Source of the DNA: Miltoncostaea sp963771025
GTDB taxonomy: Bacteria > Actinomycetota > Thermoleophilia > Miltoncostaeales > Miltoncostaeaceae
DNA: 64,000 nucleotides
Direction of reading: 5' to 3'
NCBI GenBank assembly: GCA_963771025.1
Contig: CAVYRL010000003.1
Coordinates: 418,132-482,131, forward strand
Below the pieces are notes generated by a model. That model saw only the letters and a program-made list of their open reading frames with translations, had not been told where the DNA came from and did not search any database. Shown here piece by piece: positions 44,166 to 53,190 of the stretch. A program made the translations under genes and the position numbers. The number at the start of each line of letters is the position of its first letter. Positions within the stretch are counted from its first letter, which is position 1.

Positions 44166-44990
44166 TCACTGCGGACGGCCGTCCGCGTCGCAGGGCGGGG
44201 GGAGGGTGTCGCCGATGGCTGCGAGCGCCGCGTCGCCGGTCCGCAGGGTCCTCTCCATCGCGACGGGCTGCAGGGTCCCGACGCCCGAGCCGAACGGGCT
44301 GTCGAGGAACGCCAGGAGCAGCAGCATCATCGTGATGACGGCGGCGACCGAGCCCATGAGGAGGGCCTGGGTGAGGGCGCGCTCGGCGCGATCGGCGAAG
44401 AAGAGCATGTAGACGAAGATGACGGCGGAGATCACGAAGAGCACGATCCACAGCGGTGTCGGTATGACGCCTTCGGCGCCGTGGATGCGGTCGCGACGGG
44501 CCTCCTCCCGGTCGGAGGTCTGGTCGAGCCACTTGGCGTAGGCCGCCTGCTCGCTCGCGGAGACCGGTTGCACGCCGCGAAGCGTGCGGAAGAGGGCGAC
44601 GCCCCACGGGTTGATCGCGTCGCCCAGGTTTCCCTCGCCCATGCGGTCCCATTCCGGGCCGGCCACGCTCCGGGCGTAACAGAGCAACTCCCCCGTCAGC
44701 GGACGGACGGCGGCGCGAGGCATGAACTGGGCCGTCTCGATCTGCTGGGCCACCGCTACGGCTTCCGCCTCGGCGCCGGTCCGCGACTGGTCGTAGCTCG
44801 TGAACGCCAGGAAGATGATGAAGCCGAGCAGCACGGAGAAACCGGTGGCGAGGACACCGAAGACGCCCGAGGCGCGGTCCCCGTCCGAGAAGTAGCTGCC
44901 CCCCGGCGCGCGTCTGCGCACGAGCAGCATCACGGCGACCGACAGGCCGACGGCCGCCACGACGATGAGGAATCCGTAGACGAGGTTCAT
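44166..44990 (-). CDS. Bestrophin-like DUF4239 membrane protein
   Basis: A 274-residue protein with two N-terminal helices (LVYGFLIVVAAVGLSVAVML and VLATGFSVLLGFIIFLAFTS), a large helical soluble part with YDQSRTGAEAEAVAVAQQIE, and two C-terminal helices. This is the DUF4239/bestrophin-like arrangement; transport activity is unproven. I start at ATG 44988-44990; frames upstream are not protein-like. Its tail ends RTGDAALAAIGDTLPPP. Confidence 0.8.
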   Translation of the reverse strand: MNLVYGFLIVVAAVGLSVAVMLLVRRRAPGGSYFSDGDRASGVFGVLATGFSVLLGFIIFLAFTSYDQSRTGAEAEAVAVAQQIETAQFMPRAAVRPLTGELLCYARSVAGPEWDRMGEGNLGDAINPWGVALFRTLRGVQPVSASEQAAYAKWLDQTSDREEARRDRIHGAEGVIPTPLWIVLFVISAVIFVYMLFFADRAERALTQALLMGSVAAVITMMLLLLAFLDSPFGSGVGTLQPVAMERTLRTGDAALAAIGDTLPPPCDADGRPQ

Positions 44991-45272
44991 CTGACCGAGC
45001 CACCCTATCCGCGCCGGCGAGGGCCGCAGGTGCCCTCGCCGGTGGTCGGATGACGGCATGGCCGCACCGCGCATCGCGTCTGTGGAGGCTCCTCAGGATG
45101 CGGGTCGGTGTCGTCAGGCGAGACGGGTGTTGACGTGCAAAGGGCGGCGACGGGTTAGTGGACCGAAGAGGGGACCGGTCGTAGCGCCTCCCGGCACAGC
45201 GGACATCCGGGCCCGCAGCCGCCCCGACCGGTGGTCCCGGATCATTGGACCGGCTGACGAAAGGACGTCGCG

Positions 45273-45644
45273 ATGTCCAATCTGGGAAAGACCCACATCA
45301 TCATCATGTGGAAGGTGGGTCCCGATGACGTGGCCGAGGGGGATCGCATCTTCGCCAGCCACGCCGAGTGGATGAAGGGGCATCCCCGCGAGGGCGACAC
45401 GGCACTCCTGTCCTACAGCATCTCCAAGGGGCCGGAGCTGGCAAACCCGCTGGATCCGAACTCCGAGCCGACCGGCAGCACGATGTTCCTGCTCGATGAG
45501 TTCTACGAGTCACCGGCCGGCGTCGCCCGGCACTGGGAGGACGCGATAGCCAATTGGACGGACGTCGGCGCGCTCGTGGATTGGAGCGCGAAGGGCACGG
45601 TGGCGACGCTCCACAGCGGAACGGCCGTACACGCGCTCTGGTAG
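45273..45644 (+). CDS. Small alpha/beta-barrel protein, ABM-like
   Basis: A 123-residue protein resembling dimeric alpha-beta barrel (antibiotic monooxygenase-like) proteins: THIIIMWKVGPDDVAEGDRI, TALLSYSISKGPE and TMFLLDEFYESPAGVARHWE. Function unknown. GAAAGGACG precedes the ATG. It is 51 bases upstream of a SnoaL-like gene, likely the same transcript. Confidence 0.55.
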   Translation: MSNLGKTHIIIMWKVGPDDVAEGDRIFASHAEWMKGHPREGDTALLSYSISKGPELANPLDPNSEPTGSTMFLLDEFYESPAGVARHWEDAIANWTDVGALVDWSAKGTVATLHSGTAVHALW

Positions 45645-45695
45645 GCGCCGAACCGATTCCGCGGTCATTCACGACCCTGACGAAGGACGACGATC

Positions 45696-46118
45696 ATGGC
45701 TGACACCACCGCTATCGCACTCCGCTACGCCGAAGAGGTCTGGAATGCCCAGAACCTCGACGCCGCGGACGAGATCTTCAGCGCCGACCACGTGTACCAC
45801 GACGCGCTGCTTCCCAACCTCCCGAAGGGACCCGAGGGGGTGCGCCAGCGCCGCGGCATCTACCTCGCGGCGATGCCCGACGCCAAGGTCACGCTGCACC
45901 GGATCCTGACCGACGGAGACCACGTCGCCGCCGACTGGACCTACACCGGCACCAATACCGGCGAGATCATGGGGATGCCGGCGACCGGCAAGACGGGCTC
46001 GATCGGGGGTTCGCACTTCTTCCGGTTCACGGGCGACCGCATCGCCGAGACGTGGACGTACCCGGACAACCTCGGGCTGCTGCAGCAACTCGGGCTGGTG
46101 ACGATCGGACCGGCCTAG
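45696..46118 (+). CDS. SnoaL-like ester cyclase/NTF2-fold protein
   Basis: A 140-residue NTF2-like protein of the SnoaL group: YAEEVWNAQNLDAADEIFSA, VRQRRGIYLAAMPDAKVTLH, WTYTGTNTGEIMGMPATG and a late HFFRF strand. SnoaL proteins cyclise polyketides, but most stand-alone relatives are of unknown role. AAGGACGACGATC precedes the ATG, almost identical to the start region of the paralogue at 62988. Confidence 0.8.
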   Translation: MADTTAIALRYAEEVWNAQNLDAADEIFSADHVYHDALLPNLPKGPEGVRQRRGIYLAAMPDAKVTLHRILTDGDHVAADWTYTGTNTGEIMGMPATGKTGSIGGSHFFRFTGDRIAETWTYPDNLGLLQQLGLVTIGPA

Positions 46119-46138
46119 TAGGCCGAGCGGGGGCTCCA

Positions 46139-46161
46139 CCGGGGCGGGGCGACCGCCCCGG
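46139..46161 (+). terminator. Perfect GC hairpin after the SnoaL gene
   Basis: CCGGGGCGG-GGCGA-CCGCCCCGG, 9-bp perfect stem, 20 bases after the stop and 16 bases before the efflux promoter. No U-tract; likely insulates the two units. Confidence 0.5.
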
Positions 46162-46177
46162 ACACGTCTGCCCTCTC

Positions 46178-46228
46178 TTGACATCAGACAGTGTTGTCTG
46201 GTTTTCTAACCCAGACAACACTGTCTGA
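46178..46228 (+). promoter_or_regulatory. Promoter with double palindromic TetR-type operator
   Basis: TTGACA (46178-46183) is a perfect -35 box. Immediately after it comes the 16-bp palindrome CAGACAGTGTTGTCTG (46185-46200) and, 11 bases on, CAGACAACACTGTCTG (46212-46227), itself palindromic; together they make a larger inverted repeat centred near 46206. The -10 (TTTTCT or TTCTAA, 46202-46208) would lie between them. This is a good candidate binding site for the TetR regulator encoded downstream, which would block the promoter. Confidence 0.8.
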
Positions 46229-46245
46229 CTTCATGAGGAGAGGGC

Positions 46246-47775
46246 ATGCGCTCCCACCGGCACCACCCGGCCACGACGTCGCCGACGGCCCACCACCAGC
46301 ACGGGGCGCGGCCGCCCGCGCACCACCCGCTCCGACACGGGCGCGGCGGCACTCCGGAACGGGCAACGTCATCGGGGCGCTGGCTTCTGCCCATGTTGCT
46401 GGTTGCGCAGTTGATGGTGATCCTCGACATCACAGCGGTGAACATCGCCCTGCCGAGCCTCAGTCGTGACCTCCAGCTGAGCGGCTCCGACATCAGCTGG
46501 ACGATCACCAGCTACTCGCTCATCTTCGGAAGCCTGCTGCTCTTCGGAGGCCGGGCGGCCGACCTGCTCGGGCGGCGCCGGATGTTCCTCACCGGCCTCG
46601 GCGTGTTCGCGCTCTCTTCGCTCGCGTCCGCCATGGCGGGCACCGCGGGCGCCCTGTTCGCCGCGCGCGCAGGCCAGGGTCTGGGCGCGGCGATGCTCTC
46701 CCCCGCGGCCCTTGCGATCATCATGACCGCCTTCCAGGGCAACCAGCGGGCGAAGGCCCTCGCGGCCTGGGGCGCGGTCGGAGGCGCGGGAGCCGCGATC
46801 GGCGTGCTGGTCGGCGGTGTCCTGACCGAGCTCAGCGACTGGCGGGTGATCTTCTACGTCAACCTCCCCGTCGCGGCGGCGCTCGCGATCGCGGCGCGGA
46901 GGATCGTCCCGGCCGACGCGCAGGCGCCGCGCTGGCGCGGCCTCGACCTGCGCGGGGCCCTGCTCGCAACCCTGAGCCTCGGCGCAATCGTCTTCGCGAT
47001 CACCCGGGCCGACAGCGCCGGTTGGGCTTCCGCCCAGACGCTGCTGGTCGGTATCGGCGGCCTGGCGGGCCTCGCCGCCTTCGCCGCCTTCGAGCGCCGC
47101 ACCGCCACGCCGCTCCTGCGGATCGAGCGGCTGGCCGATCGCGCCGTCGGCGGGGGCCTCTTCCTGATGATCATGGCCGCCGGCACGCTCTTCGGCCTCT
47201 TCCTGCTCAGCTCGCTCTACCTGCAGAACGTGCTCGGTATGGGCCCGCTCGCGACCGGTCTCGCCTTCATCCCCCTCGCGCTGGCGGCGGGCGCGGGCGC
47301 CCACGCGGCCGGACACATCGTCGGCCGGCACGGGGTGCGCGGCCCGCTTGCCGCGGCGTTCGCGGTCACCGCGGCCGGGATGGCCCTCCTCGCCCACGTC
47401 GGCGAGAGCGGCAGCTACCTGCGCAACGTCCTGCCCGGCATGCTCGTCGCCGGCGCCGGACTCGGCGTCGCCGTCGTCTCCGTCTCGATCGCGATCCTCA
47501 CCGGCGTTCGCGACGAGGAGACCGGGATGATCTCCGGACTCAACTCAACCGGGCACGAGATCGGCGGCACCGTGGGCATCGCCATCTTCTCGACGATCGC
47601 CGCGGCAAGCGGCGCCATCGCAGGGCCGCAGGCGGCGTCGGGCATCGCGCACGCGTTCATCGCGGCCGGACTCCTCGCTAGTGTCGCGGGCATCGTCGCT
47701 CTGGCCGTCCTCCCGCGGGCACGCCACTTCGTGCCGAAGCTGCGGCTCAGTCCCAGCGTGATGCCGGTCCACTAA
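46246..47775 (+). CDS. MFS multidrug efflux transporter, DHA2 (EmrB/QacA) family
   Basis: A 509-residue drug:proton antiporter with 14 predicted helices. The family motif LDITAVNIALPSL lies in helix 1, GRAADLLGRRRMF after helix 2, and GGVLTELSDWRVIFYVNLP near helix 5. A His-rich, basic 45-residue N-terminal extension is unusual. GAGGAGAGGGC precedes ATG 46246. It is controlled by the adjoining double operator and cotranscribed with its presumed TetR repressor. Confidence 0.93.
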   Translation: MRSHRHHPATTSPTAHHQHGARPPAHHPLRHGRGGTPERATSSGRWLLPMLLVAQLMVILDITAVNIALPSLSRDLQLSGSDISWTITSYSLIFGSLLLFGGRAADLLGRRRMFLTGLGVFALSSLASAMAGTAGALFAARAGQGLGAAMLSPAALAIIMTAFQGNQRAKALAAWGAVGGAGAAIGVLVGGVLTELSDWRVIFYVNLPVAAALAIAARRIVPADAQAPRWRGLDLRGALLATLSLGAIVFAITRADSAGWASAQTLLVGIGGLAGLAAFAAFERRTATPLLRIERLADRAVGGGLFLMIMAAGTLFGLFLLSSLYLQNVLGMGPLATGLAFIPLALAAGAGAHAAGHIVGRHGVRGPLAAAFAVTAAGMALLAHVGESGSYLRNVLPGMLVAGAGLGVAVVSVSIAILTGVRDEETGMISGLNSTGHEIGGTVGIAIFSTIAAASGAIAGPQAASGIAHAFIAAGLLASVAGIVALAVLPRARHFVPKLRLSPSVMPVH

Positions 47776-47778
47776 CCG

Positions 47779-48393
47779 ATGCCCAAGCACGCCACACCGA
47801 GCCCTTCCGAGCGCAAGCCGCGTCGCGCCGACGCCGAGCGCAGCGTCAGCGCGATCCTTGACGCAGCGCTGGAGGGGCTGGCGAGCGATCCCGACATCTC
47901 CATGGCGGAGATCGCTCGCCGCGCCGGTGTCAGCCGCGCGACGACCTATGTGCACTTCCCGACCAGGGAGGTGCTGGTCGCCGCCGTCACCGAGCGGGCG
48001 ATCGCCGACGTCGCGATCGCGCTCGCGGCCGCGGAGCCCGCGTCGGGCAGCGCCACCGACGCCCTTCGCCGCGTGCTCGCGGTGGCGTGGCGCGAGCTCG
48101 ACCGCTTCCACGCGCTCGTCGCCATCAACGCGCACCTGCCGCACGAGGAGTTCCACCGCCTCCACGTCCCGGCGCTCACGCATCTGAAGCCGCTGATCGA
48201 GCGTGGCCAGCGCGATGGCGCCTTCCGCACGGACGTCCCGCTCACGTGGCACCTCGCGATGCTGCTCGCGATCATCCACGCGGCGAGCGGCGAGATGCGC
48301 GCGGGCCGCATGCCGGCGGACGAGGTCGAGGACGCGATGATCGCGACCGCCCTTGGAGCGGTCGCGAGGAATTCGGAGCGCGGCGGACACTGA
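47779..48393 (+). CDS. TetR/AcrR-family transcriptional regulator
   Basis: A 204-residue repressor: helix-turn-helix SMAEIARRAGVSRATTYVHF followed by PTREVLVAAVTER, and a C-terminal ligand-binding domain with WHLAMLLAIIHAASGEMRAG. The gene starts 4 bases after the MFS stop, so the regulator is in the operon it probably controls through the 46185-46227 palindromes. Confidence 0.92.
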   Translation: MPKHATPSPSERKPRRADAERSVSAILDAALEGLASDPDISMAEIARRAGVSRATTYVHFPTREVLVAAVTERAIADVAIALAAAEPASGSATDALRRVLAVAWRELDRFHALVAINAHLPHEEFHRLHVPALTHLKPLIERGQRDGAFRTDVPLTWHLAMLLAIIHAASGEMRAGRMPADEVEDAMIATALGAVARNSERGGH

Positions 48394-48410
48394 TCCGGCG
48401 CAGCCGGATC
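48392..48410 (+). terminator. Hairpin overlapping the TetR stop codon
   Basis: GATCCGGC-GCA-GCCGGATC, perfect 8-bp stem beginning within the TGA, followed by CCCCTT. Likely ends the efflux operon; weak U-tract. Confidence 0.5.
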
Positions 48411-48645
48411 CCCTTGATCGGAATGCCCACGGCGTCGCCCCCCACCGTGGTCCGCGCGCGAGGGGCTGGCCGGCGCCGCCGACGCACCGGGGCCCGCGGG
48501 CCGGCGACGGCTGACCTCCCCGACGAGGCGGACCGCCTCGTGGGCGTCGCGTGCTCGTCGCGTGGCCTTCCCTATTGTCGAGCGTCGATTACGGTCCGCT
48601 CTGCCCCGATGCGCTCGCCGCGACGCCCCTTCAGAAAGGACGCGC

Positions 48646-49161
48646 ATGACCGTCGACCGCCTCGCCCGCCTGCCGCGCGCTCGTCGGCCGCGCGGTGTGA
48701 GATCGCTCGCCCTGCTCGGTGGGAGCGCCCTCGCGGTCGGGACCGCCGCCCTGGTCGGCGGGCTGGCCGCCGGCCGCGCGGCCCCCGGGTACTACGAGAC
48801 GCTCGACCGGCCCTCGTGGAGTCCACCGGCCGGCGTGTTCGGGCCGGTCTGGAGCGTCCTCTACGTCTCGATGGCGACGGCGGCCTGGCTTGTCGCGCGA
48901 GAGGGCCTCGAGCGCGACGACGTGCGGGTCGCGCTCGGCGTGTTCGGCGCGCAGCTCGTCCTGAACGCGGCGTGGACGCCCCTCTTCTTCGGCGCGCAGC
49001 GCCCCGGGCTCGCCGCCGCGGACATCGTCGCCCTCCTCCTCGTGCTCGCGGCGACCGTTGCGGCGTTTTGGCGCGTACGACCCGCGGCCGGCGCGCTGAT
49101 GGTCCCGTACCTTGCCTGGGTCGCCTTCGCGACCGCCCTCAACCTGGCGATCGCCCTCTGA
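48646..49161 (+). CDS. TspO/MBR family protein
   Basis: A 171-residue membrane protein with five helices. The family hallmarks are YETLDRPSWSPPAGVFGPVW, AQLVLNAAWTPLFFGAQRPG and PYLAWVAFATALN. TspO proteins bind or degrade porphyrins and respond to oxidative stress. AGAAAGGACG precedes ATG 48646. It is convergent with the patatin gene. Confidence 0.93.
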   Translation: MTVDRLARLPRARRPRGVRSLALLGGSALAVGTAALVGGLAAGRAAPGYYETLDRPSWSPPAGVFGPVWSVLYVSMATAAWLVAREGLERDDVRVALGVFGAQLVLNAAWTPLFFGAQRPGLAAADIVALLLVLAATVAAFWRVRPAAGALMVPYLAWVAFATALNLAIAL

Positions 49162-49210
49162 GGTCACGCTCGTCGGCCTCGCCAGGCGCCGGAGCCGAAC
49201 CGTCCCGCTC

Positions 49211-49231
49211 GCGCCGGCCCGTCGCCGGCGC
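49211..49231. terminator. Hairpin between convergent tspO and patatin genes
   Basis: GCGCCGGC-CCGTC-GCCGGCGC, perfect 8-bp stem without U-tract, in the 88-bp convergent gap. Probably a bidirectional terminator. Confidence 0.45.
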
Positions 49232-49249
49232 TCTGCGCGAGGAGACGCA

Positions 49250-50527
49250 TCAGGTGCGCGTCTGTAGCCCTCCGGGCGCACCCGGATAGCGCGCGTCGTC
49301 GGGGTAGCGATCGAAGGCGGACCCCAGCCGGCGCCAATCCGCGAGCCAGCCTGCGCCGACCTCCCGGCCTTCGTCGCGCAGGCGCGTCATGTGCTCGGCA
49401 CCGCGATCCAGCTTCGACGCGTGCCCGATGCCCCACGCGGTCTCGCGACGCATCTTGATGGTGCGCACGGTGACCGTCTTGCGCGTGTTGAGCGGCGGAT
49501 GGACCGTGCCGTGCCGCTCGATCCAGCGGTTGACGGTGAGGATGTTGTCGAGCTCCTGGTTGAGCGACAGGTTGCCGGCGAGGTCGTTCTCGCGATCGTG
49601 GATGTCATCGAGGCTGATGTCGAGCGATGCCGGGGAGAACTCCTGCGGGTTGATCCGGATCACCCAGATCTCGTCGGGCTTGTCGTCACGATCAGGGCCG
49701 TCCAGCAAATCCCGTATCGGGGGATTCTGCGAGTAGAGCCCGTCCCAGTAGTAGCCGGTGCGCGTCTGCGTGGTGCCGGGATCACGGGTCGGGAAGTCCA
49801 TACCCTCGATGGCCTCTGCCGGCAGCACCTCCGGGAGGGTGCCCGAGGCCGCGACGCCGGCCAGCGAGAGCGCCCGTCGCTGACGCCAGCGATTCGCGCC
49901 GTCGTCGGCATCCGCGTCCGGGGACAGGAGCCCCATGTGACGCAGGGTGGTGTCCGAGTCGAAGATCTCGGTGTTGCCGCTCAACACCTCGATCGCCCCG
50001 GCCAGCATCCGCAGGCGCGACCGGGCGACGGCGGGCCAGTCGATGGCGTCGAAATGAGGGCACACGGACCGCAGGAGGGCGGGAAAGCCCAGGTACTCCT
50101 CGCGCACCCCCGCCAGCGACAGCCCCGCGAGCGAGAGCCGGCTGCTCAGGTCGTAGGGGCCGGAGCTCACGCTGGGCATGTGGGCCGCCTTCCAGCGCAG
50201 GGCCGCTCCCACCCACCGGTTGTGCATCAGCTCGGCCGGGGTCGTCGCCGTGAAGGTGGTCCACAGGTGGTCGAGCCGCTCGATGGCCGCATCGATCGAC
50301 CCACAGCGCGCATCGGCACCGTTCGGCGTCAGGCCGTACCAGGTGGCGAGCGCGCACAGAGCCCCGGCCGAGGTGCCGCTGATGGCGGCGATCTCCAGCG
50401 TGTCCCCGCCCTCGCGGTCGGAGTCCCAGCGCTGCTTGGCCTCCAGTATCTCCGTGAGCACGCCCCAGGTGAACGCCGCGTGGGTGCCTCCGCCCTGGCA
50501 TGCGATGGCGATGCGCTTGGTGGCCAT
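49250..50527 (-). CDS. Patatin-like phospholipase
   Basis: A 425-residue acyl hydrolase. The oxyanion loop is CQGGGTHAAFTWGVL, the nucleophile Ser53 is in ISGTSAGAL, and the catalytic Asp is in YYWDGLYSQNPP near residue 275, so the Ser-Asp dyad is complete. The C-terminal third is helical and charged (HDRENDLAGNLSLNQELDN). No signal peptide. ATG 50525-50527 with GAAGGGAG upstream. It may remodel membrane lipids or storage polymers. Confidence 0.92.
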   Translation of the reverse strand: MATKRIAIACQGGGTHAAFTWGVLTEILEAKQRWDSDREGGDTLEIAAISGTSAGALCALATWYGLTPNGADARCGSIDAAIERLDHLWTTFTATTPAELMHNRWVGAALRWKAAHMPSVSSGPYDLSSRLSLAGLSLAGVREEYLGFPALLRSVCPHFDAIDWPAVARSRLRMLAGAIEVLSGNTEIFDSDTTLRHMGLLSPDADADDGANRWRQRRALSLAGVAASGTLPEVLPAEAIEGMDFPTRDPGTTQTRTGYYWDGLYSQNPPIRDLLDGPDRDDKPDEIWVIRINPQEFSPASLDISLDDIHDRENDLAGNLSLNQELDNILTVNRWIERHGTVHPPLNTRKTVTVRTIKMRRETAWGIGHASKLDRGAEHMTRLRDEGREVGAGWLADWRRLGSAFDRYPDDARYPGAPGGLQTRT

Positions 50528-50990
50528 GCGCTCCCTTCGAGCGGTGATGCGGGTGGTCGGAGGGGCTGCGCGCGAAGCGCGCCGTGGTGTCAGCGTGGGG
50601 CCCGGCCGAACATATCGGCCGGACGCAACCATGCCAGGGGTGCCGCCCTTCACGAATCGCGGCGCGTCGTCGCCGCCCTCCGGCGAAGGAGCTCTGAGGC
50701 GTCTGGCATCGGCGGAGCCGGTGAGCGCGGCTGCTGCCGGTCTCCCCGTCCTCAGTGGGGCGGCTGTGGCGATGGACGAGCGGACCGACAAGACGACGGG
50801 CCGAGGGACGGCTCTCGCGTGCCGGAGGGAGATCGTGCGCCGAGGACGGCTCTGTGAAACCGGATCGCCGGCAACGGCCCGCTCAAGCCCCGCGACGACC
50901 GACTGCCGTTCGAGCGACGCGAAGAAGCGGGCCGTGCCTGGGAGAACTCGTCCCAGGCCGTGCTCGGGCCCCCGGACGCCCCCGACCCGA
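50528..50990. other. Intergenic stretch, nothing supported
   Basis: 463 bases between two minus-strand genes. Frames on both strands are low-complexity and without domains; the patatin promoter is expected at the left end. Confidence 0.4.
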
Positions 50991-52673
50991 TCATCGTGCG
51001 GCCGGGCATCGAGGCGCGCCCCGGCCGGCAGGGTCAACCTGACACGGGGGAAGCGCGGGACTGACGAGGTAGTCGCCGGCGAAGGTCGCAGGAAGGCCGA
51101 TCGCCCGACCCGAGCGTATCCAGGCGCGGAGCCGGCGGGCAGACACGCCGCTCATCGGCGCCGTCGTCGGGAAGGCGATCTGACCCGTGACCGGGTCGTA
51201 GCCGAACGGCGCCCGCAGATCGAGCGACGGCCCTCGCCCGCGCGACGGCGGAACGAGCACGACGCCGCCTCGCAGCGGCGGCCCCATGACCGCGGACGGC
51301 GGCAGGCTCCCCCGCTCGACGACGGCGACGAGCAACGCCCGGAGGGCGCGCAGGTAGCTCGTACCGGGAGGGAATGTGACCGACGGCCGGGACCGGACCT
51401 GGGACAGCCGGTGGAGGGCTCCGTCGTCCCGCGACAGCCAAGGCAGTGAGCCGGACAGGGCCGGGCTGGCCTGGCGTGCCGCCGCGCTGCCGGGCACGCA
51501 GTCCCAGATGCCCGCCTCGAAGCCCGTGAGAAGACAGTCGTCGGCCACGGCCGCCAGCACGAGCGGCGTGCCCCGCGGAACCAGAGTGCCCGCCGGTGGG
51601 TACTGCGCCACGACGGTTCCCGGCGGGCGGCGCTCGGCGTCGTCCAGGCGCACGCCCGCCCTGCCCCCGGGGCGCAGGAGGCCCGGCGACGCGTAGCCCG
51701 AGCGCTCGAACTCCTCGAGGGTGATCAAGGAGTTCTCGGTGGTCGCGCCGGCCGGCGCTCCCTCCCGCGACCTCGCCAGAGCGCCCTCCCTCATCGAGGG
51801 CAGGTATCCGACCCGGTCGAACAGGCCGAGGTGGAGCTCCTGGGCTGCGGTGAGCGCTCCGGGCAGCCGCTCGCCCTCGAACGAGGGGACGCTGACGGCC
51901 CCGGCCTGGTAGCGGGCACCCTGCGGCAGCGCGCTCGCCGGGCAGTCTCCGCTCGACGGGCCACGACCGATGATCTGACAGGCGAGGAGCGCGGGGGCCG
52001 TCACCGTCACCCCGACGGGCAGCGGCGTCCCGGCGGCGTCCGGCGGCGGGAAGCTGGTGGAGGCCGTCCCCGCCGTGTAGCTCGGCCCGAGGACGATCCC
52101 GCTCGGCACGAGGTATCCGAACGGCGCCCTCAGATCCAGGCGGAGCACGCCGCGAGGGCTGCCGTCCAGCGCAGCGACCTTTCCGACCGGCAGTGGGTCG
52201 CCGAGGCGCGTTCCCGCCGGAAGGGCACCGTCACGCGAGACGGCGTCGTAGAACTGCTGGAGGGCCTCGGCGTACCCGACGCCGGCGGGGAAGACCAACG
52301 CGGGGCGCGGCGGTACCTCGCGGATGGTCTGCACGGCCCCGCCCGACAGCCATGGGGCGCCGGCCAGCGCCGGGTTGGCGGCGAAGCGCCGAGCGGCGTC
52401 GGCGTTGACGAAGGCGCCCCGGCGGCCCGTTGACGCGGCGTCCCAATGGATGAAGGTCGCCGCGAGAGCCGCGCCGGCGATGAGAAGTGCGCCGACGAGG
52501 ACCAGGCCTCCGATGCGCCGGCGCCAGCCGGTCGGCCCGAACAGCCGCCGGCGCTCCGGCGGCCGAGGGAGCGCCGCGAGGGCCGCCGCGCGAAGTCGGG
52601 CCTCAACGTCGGCGCCAGGCTCCGCGACCACCGCCAGCACCCGCTCCAGGCGGAGCTCAAGGTCGCCCGACAT
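50991..52673 (-). CDS. Membrane anti-sigma-like protein with duplicated extracytoplasmic domain and PASTA-like repeat
   Basis: A 560-residue single-pass protein. A short cytoplasmic part (1-50) precedes one helix (about 55-73). Outside lie two copies of the same unrecognised domain: residues about 96-245 and 398-556. Each has PALxGxxPWLS, a xPxVxFPxGxxY strand, LDLRAPFGY and a closing Cys pair (Cys232/Cys244; Cys544/Cys556). Between them a PASTA-like unit (about 338-376, GTVVAQYPPAGTLVPRGTPL) is seen. The start overlaps the end of the ECF sigma gene by 17 bases, so it is probably that sigma factor's membrane anti-sigma or sensor, although no ZAS motif is present. Confidence 0.75.
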   Translation of the reverse strand: MSGDLELRLERVLAVVAEPGADVEARLRAAALAALPRPPERRRLFGPTGWRRRIGGLVLVGALLIAGAALAATFIHWDAASTGRRGAFVNADAARRFAANPALAGAPWLSGGAVQTIREVPPRPALVFPAGVGYAEALQQFYDAVSRDGALPAGTRLGDPLPVGKVAALDGSPRGVLRLDLRAPFGYLVPSGIVLGPSYTAGTASTSFPPPDAAGTPLPVGVTVTAPALLACQIIGRGPSSGDCPASALPQGARYQAGAVSVPSFEGERLPGALTAAQELHLGLFDRVGYLPSMREGALARSREGAPAGATTENSLITLEEFERSGYASPGLLRPGGRAGVRLDDAERRPPGTVVAQYPPAGTLVPRGTPLVLAAVADDCLLTGFEAGIWDCVPGSAAARQASPALSGSLPWLSRDDGALHRLSQVRSRPSVTFPPGTSYLRALRALLVAVVERGSLPPSAVMGPPLRGGVVLVPPSRGRGPSLDLRAPFGYDPVTGQIAFPTTAPMSGVSARRLRAWIRSGRAIGLPATFAGDYLVSPALPPCQVDPAGRGAPRCPAAR

Positions 52674-53190
52674 CCCCCACCTCCAGTTGTGCCCTGAGTT
52701 GCTCGAGCGCCCGCGCCAGCCGTGACTGGACCGTTCCGACGGGCACCCCGACCAGTTCCGCGATCTCGGCCACCGGGTGGCCGAGCCCGTAGCGGAGGAT
52801 CACGACAACCCTGCGCTCGGGCGCAAGCGTGGCGACCATCCGCAGCAGTTCGTGATCGGTGCCCTCCGGTGGGGCGGCCGCCGGCTCGGCGATCGACGCG
52901 AGCGGGACGGTGCGCCGCTCGTCGCGCAGAAGGCTGAGGGCACGATTGACCACGATCCGGTGCAGCCACGCCCCGAAGGGCCGTCGGCCGTCGAACCGAT
53001 CCAGGGCCGTGAACGCCCGCTCGAAGGAGTCCTGCGTGACGTCCTCGGCCGCGACGAGATCGCCGGTGATCGCCCGAGCGGTGCGCCACGCCGCGCGCCA
53101 ATGGCGCGTGAAGAGCTCGTCGGCGGCCTCCCTGGAGCCCCGCCGCGCCTCCGCCACCAGGGCGCTGTCCTCGCGCGTGTCGATGTCCAC
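52657..53190 (-). CDS. ECF RNA polymerase sigma factor
   Basis: A 177-residue ECF sigma factor with region 2 (ADELFTRHWRAAWRTARAIT, AAEDVTQDSFERAFTALDRF, FGAWLHRIVVNRALSLLRDE) and region 4 (LAPERRVVVILRYGLGHPVA, EIAELVGVPVGTVQSRLARA). I start at GTG 53188-53190; an upstream GTG at 53256 would add 22 unlikely residues. Coupled to the membrane protein downstream, its likely antagonist. Confidence 0.92.
   Translation of the reverse strand: MDIDTREDSALVAEARRGSREAADELFTRHWRAAWRTARAITGDLVAAEDVTQDSFERAFTALDRFDGRRPFGAWLHRIVVNRALSLLRDERRTVPLASIAEPAAAPPEGTDHELLRMVATLAPERRVVVILRYGLGHPVAEIAELVGVPVGTVQSRLARALEQLRAQLEVGDVGRP

Noticed and set aside
49391..50857. 488-codon plus-strand open frame opposite the patatin gene
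   Set aside because: Shadow frame; the patatin active-site motifs are on the other strand.
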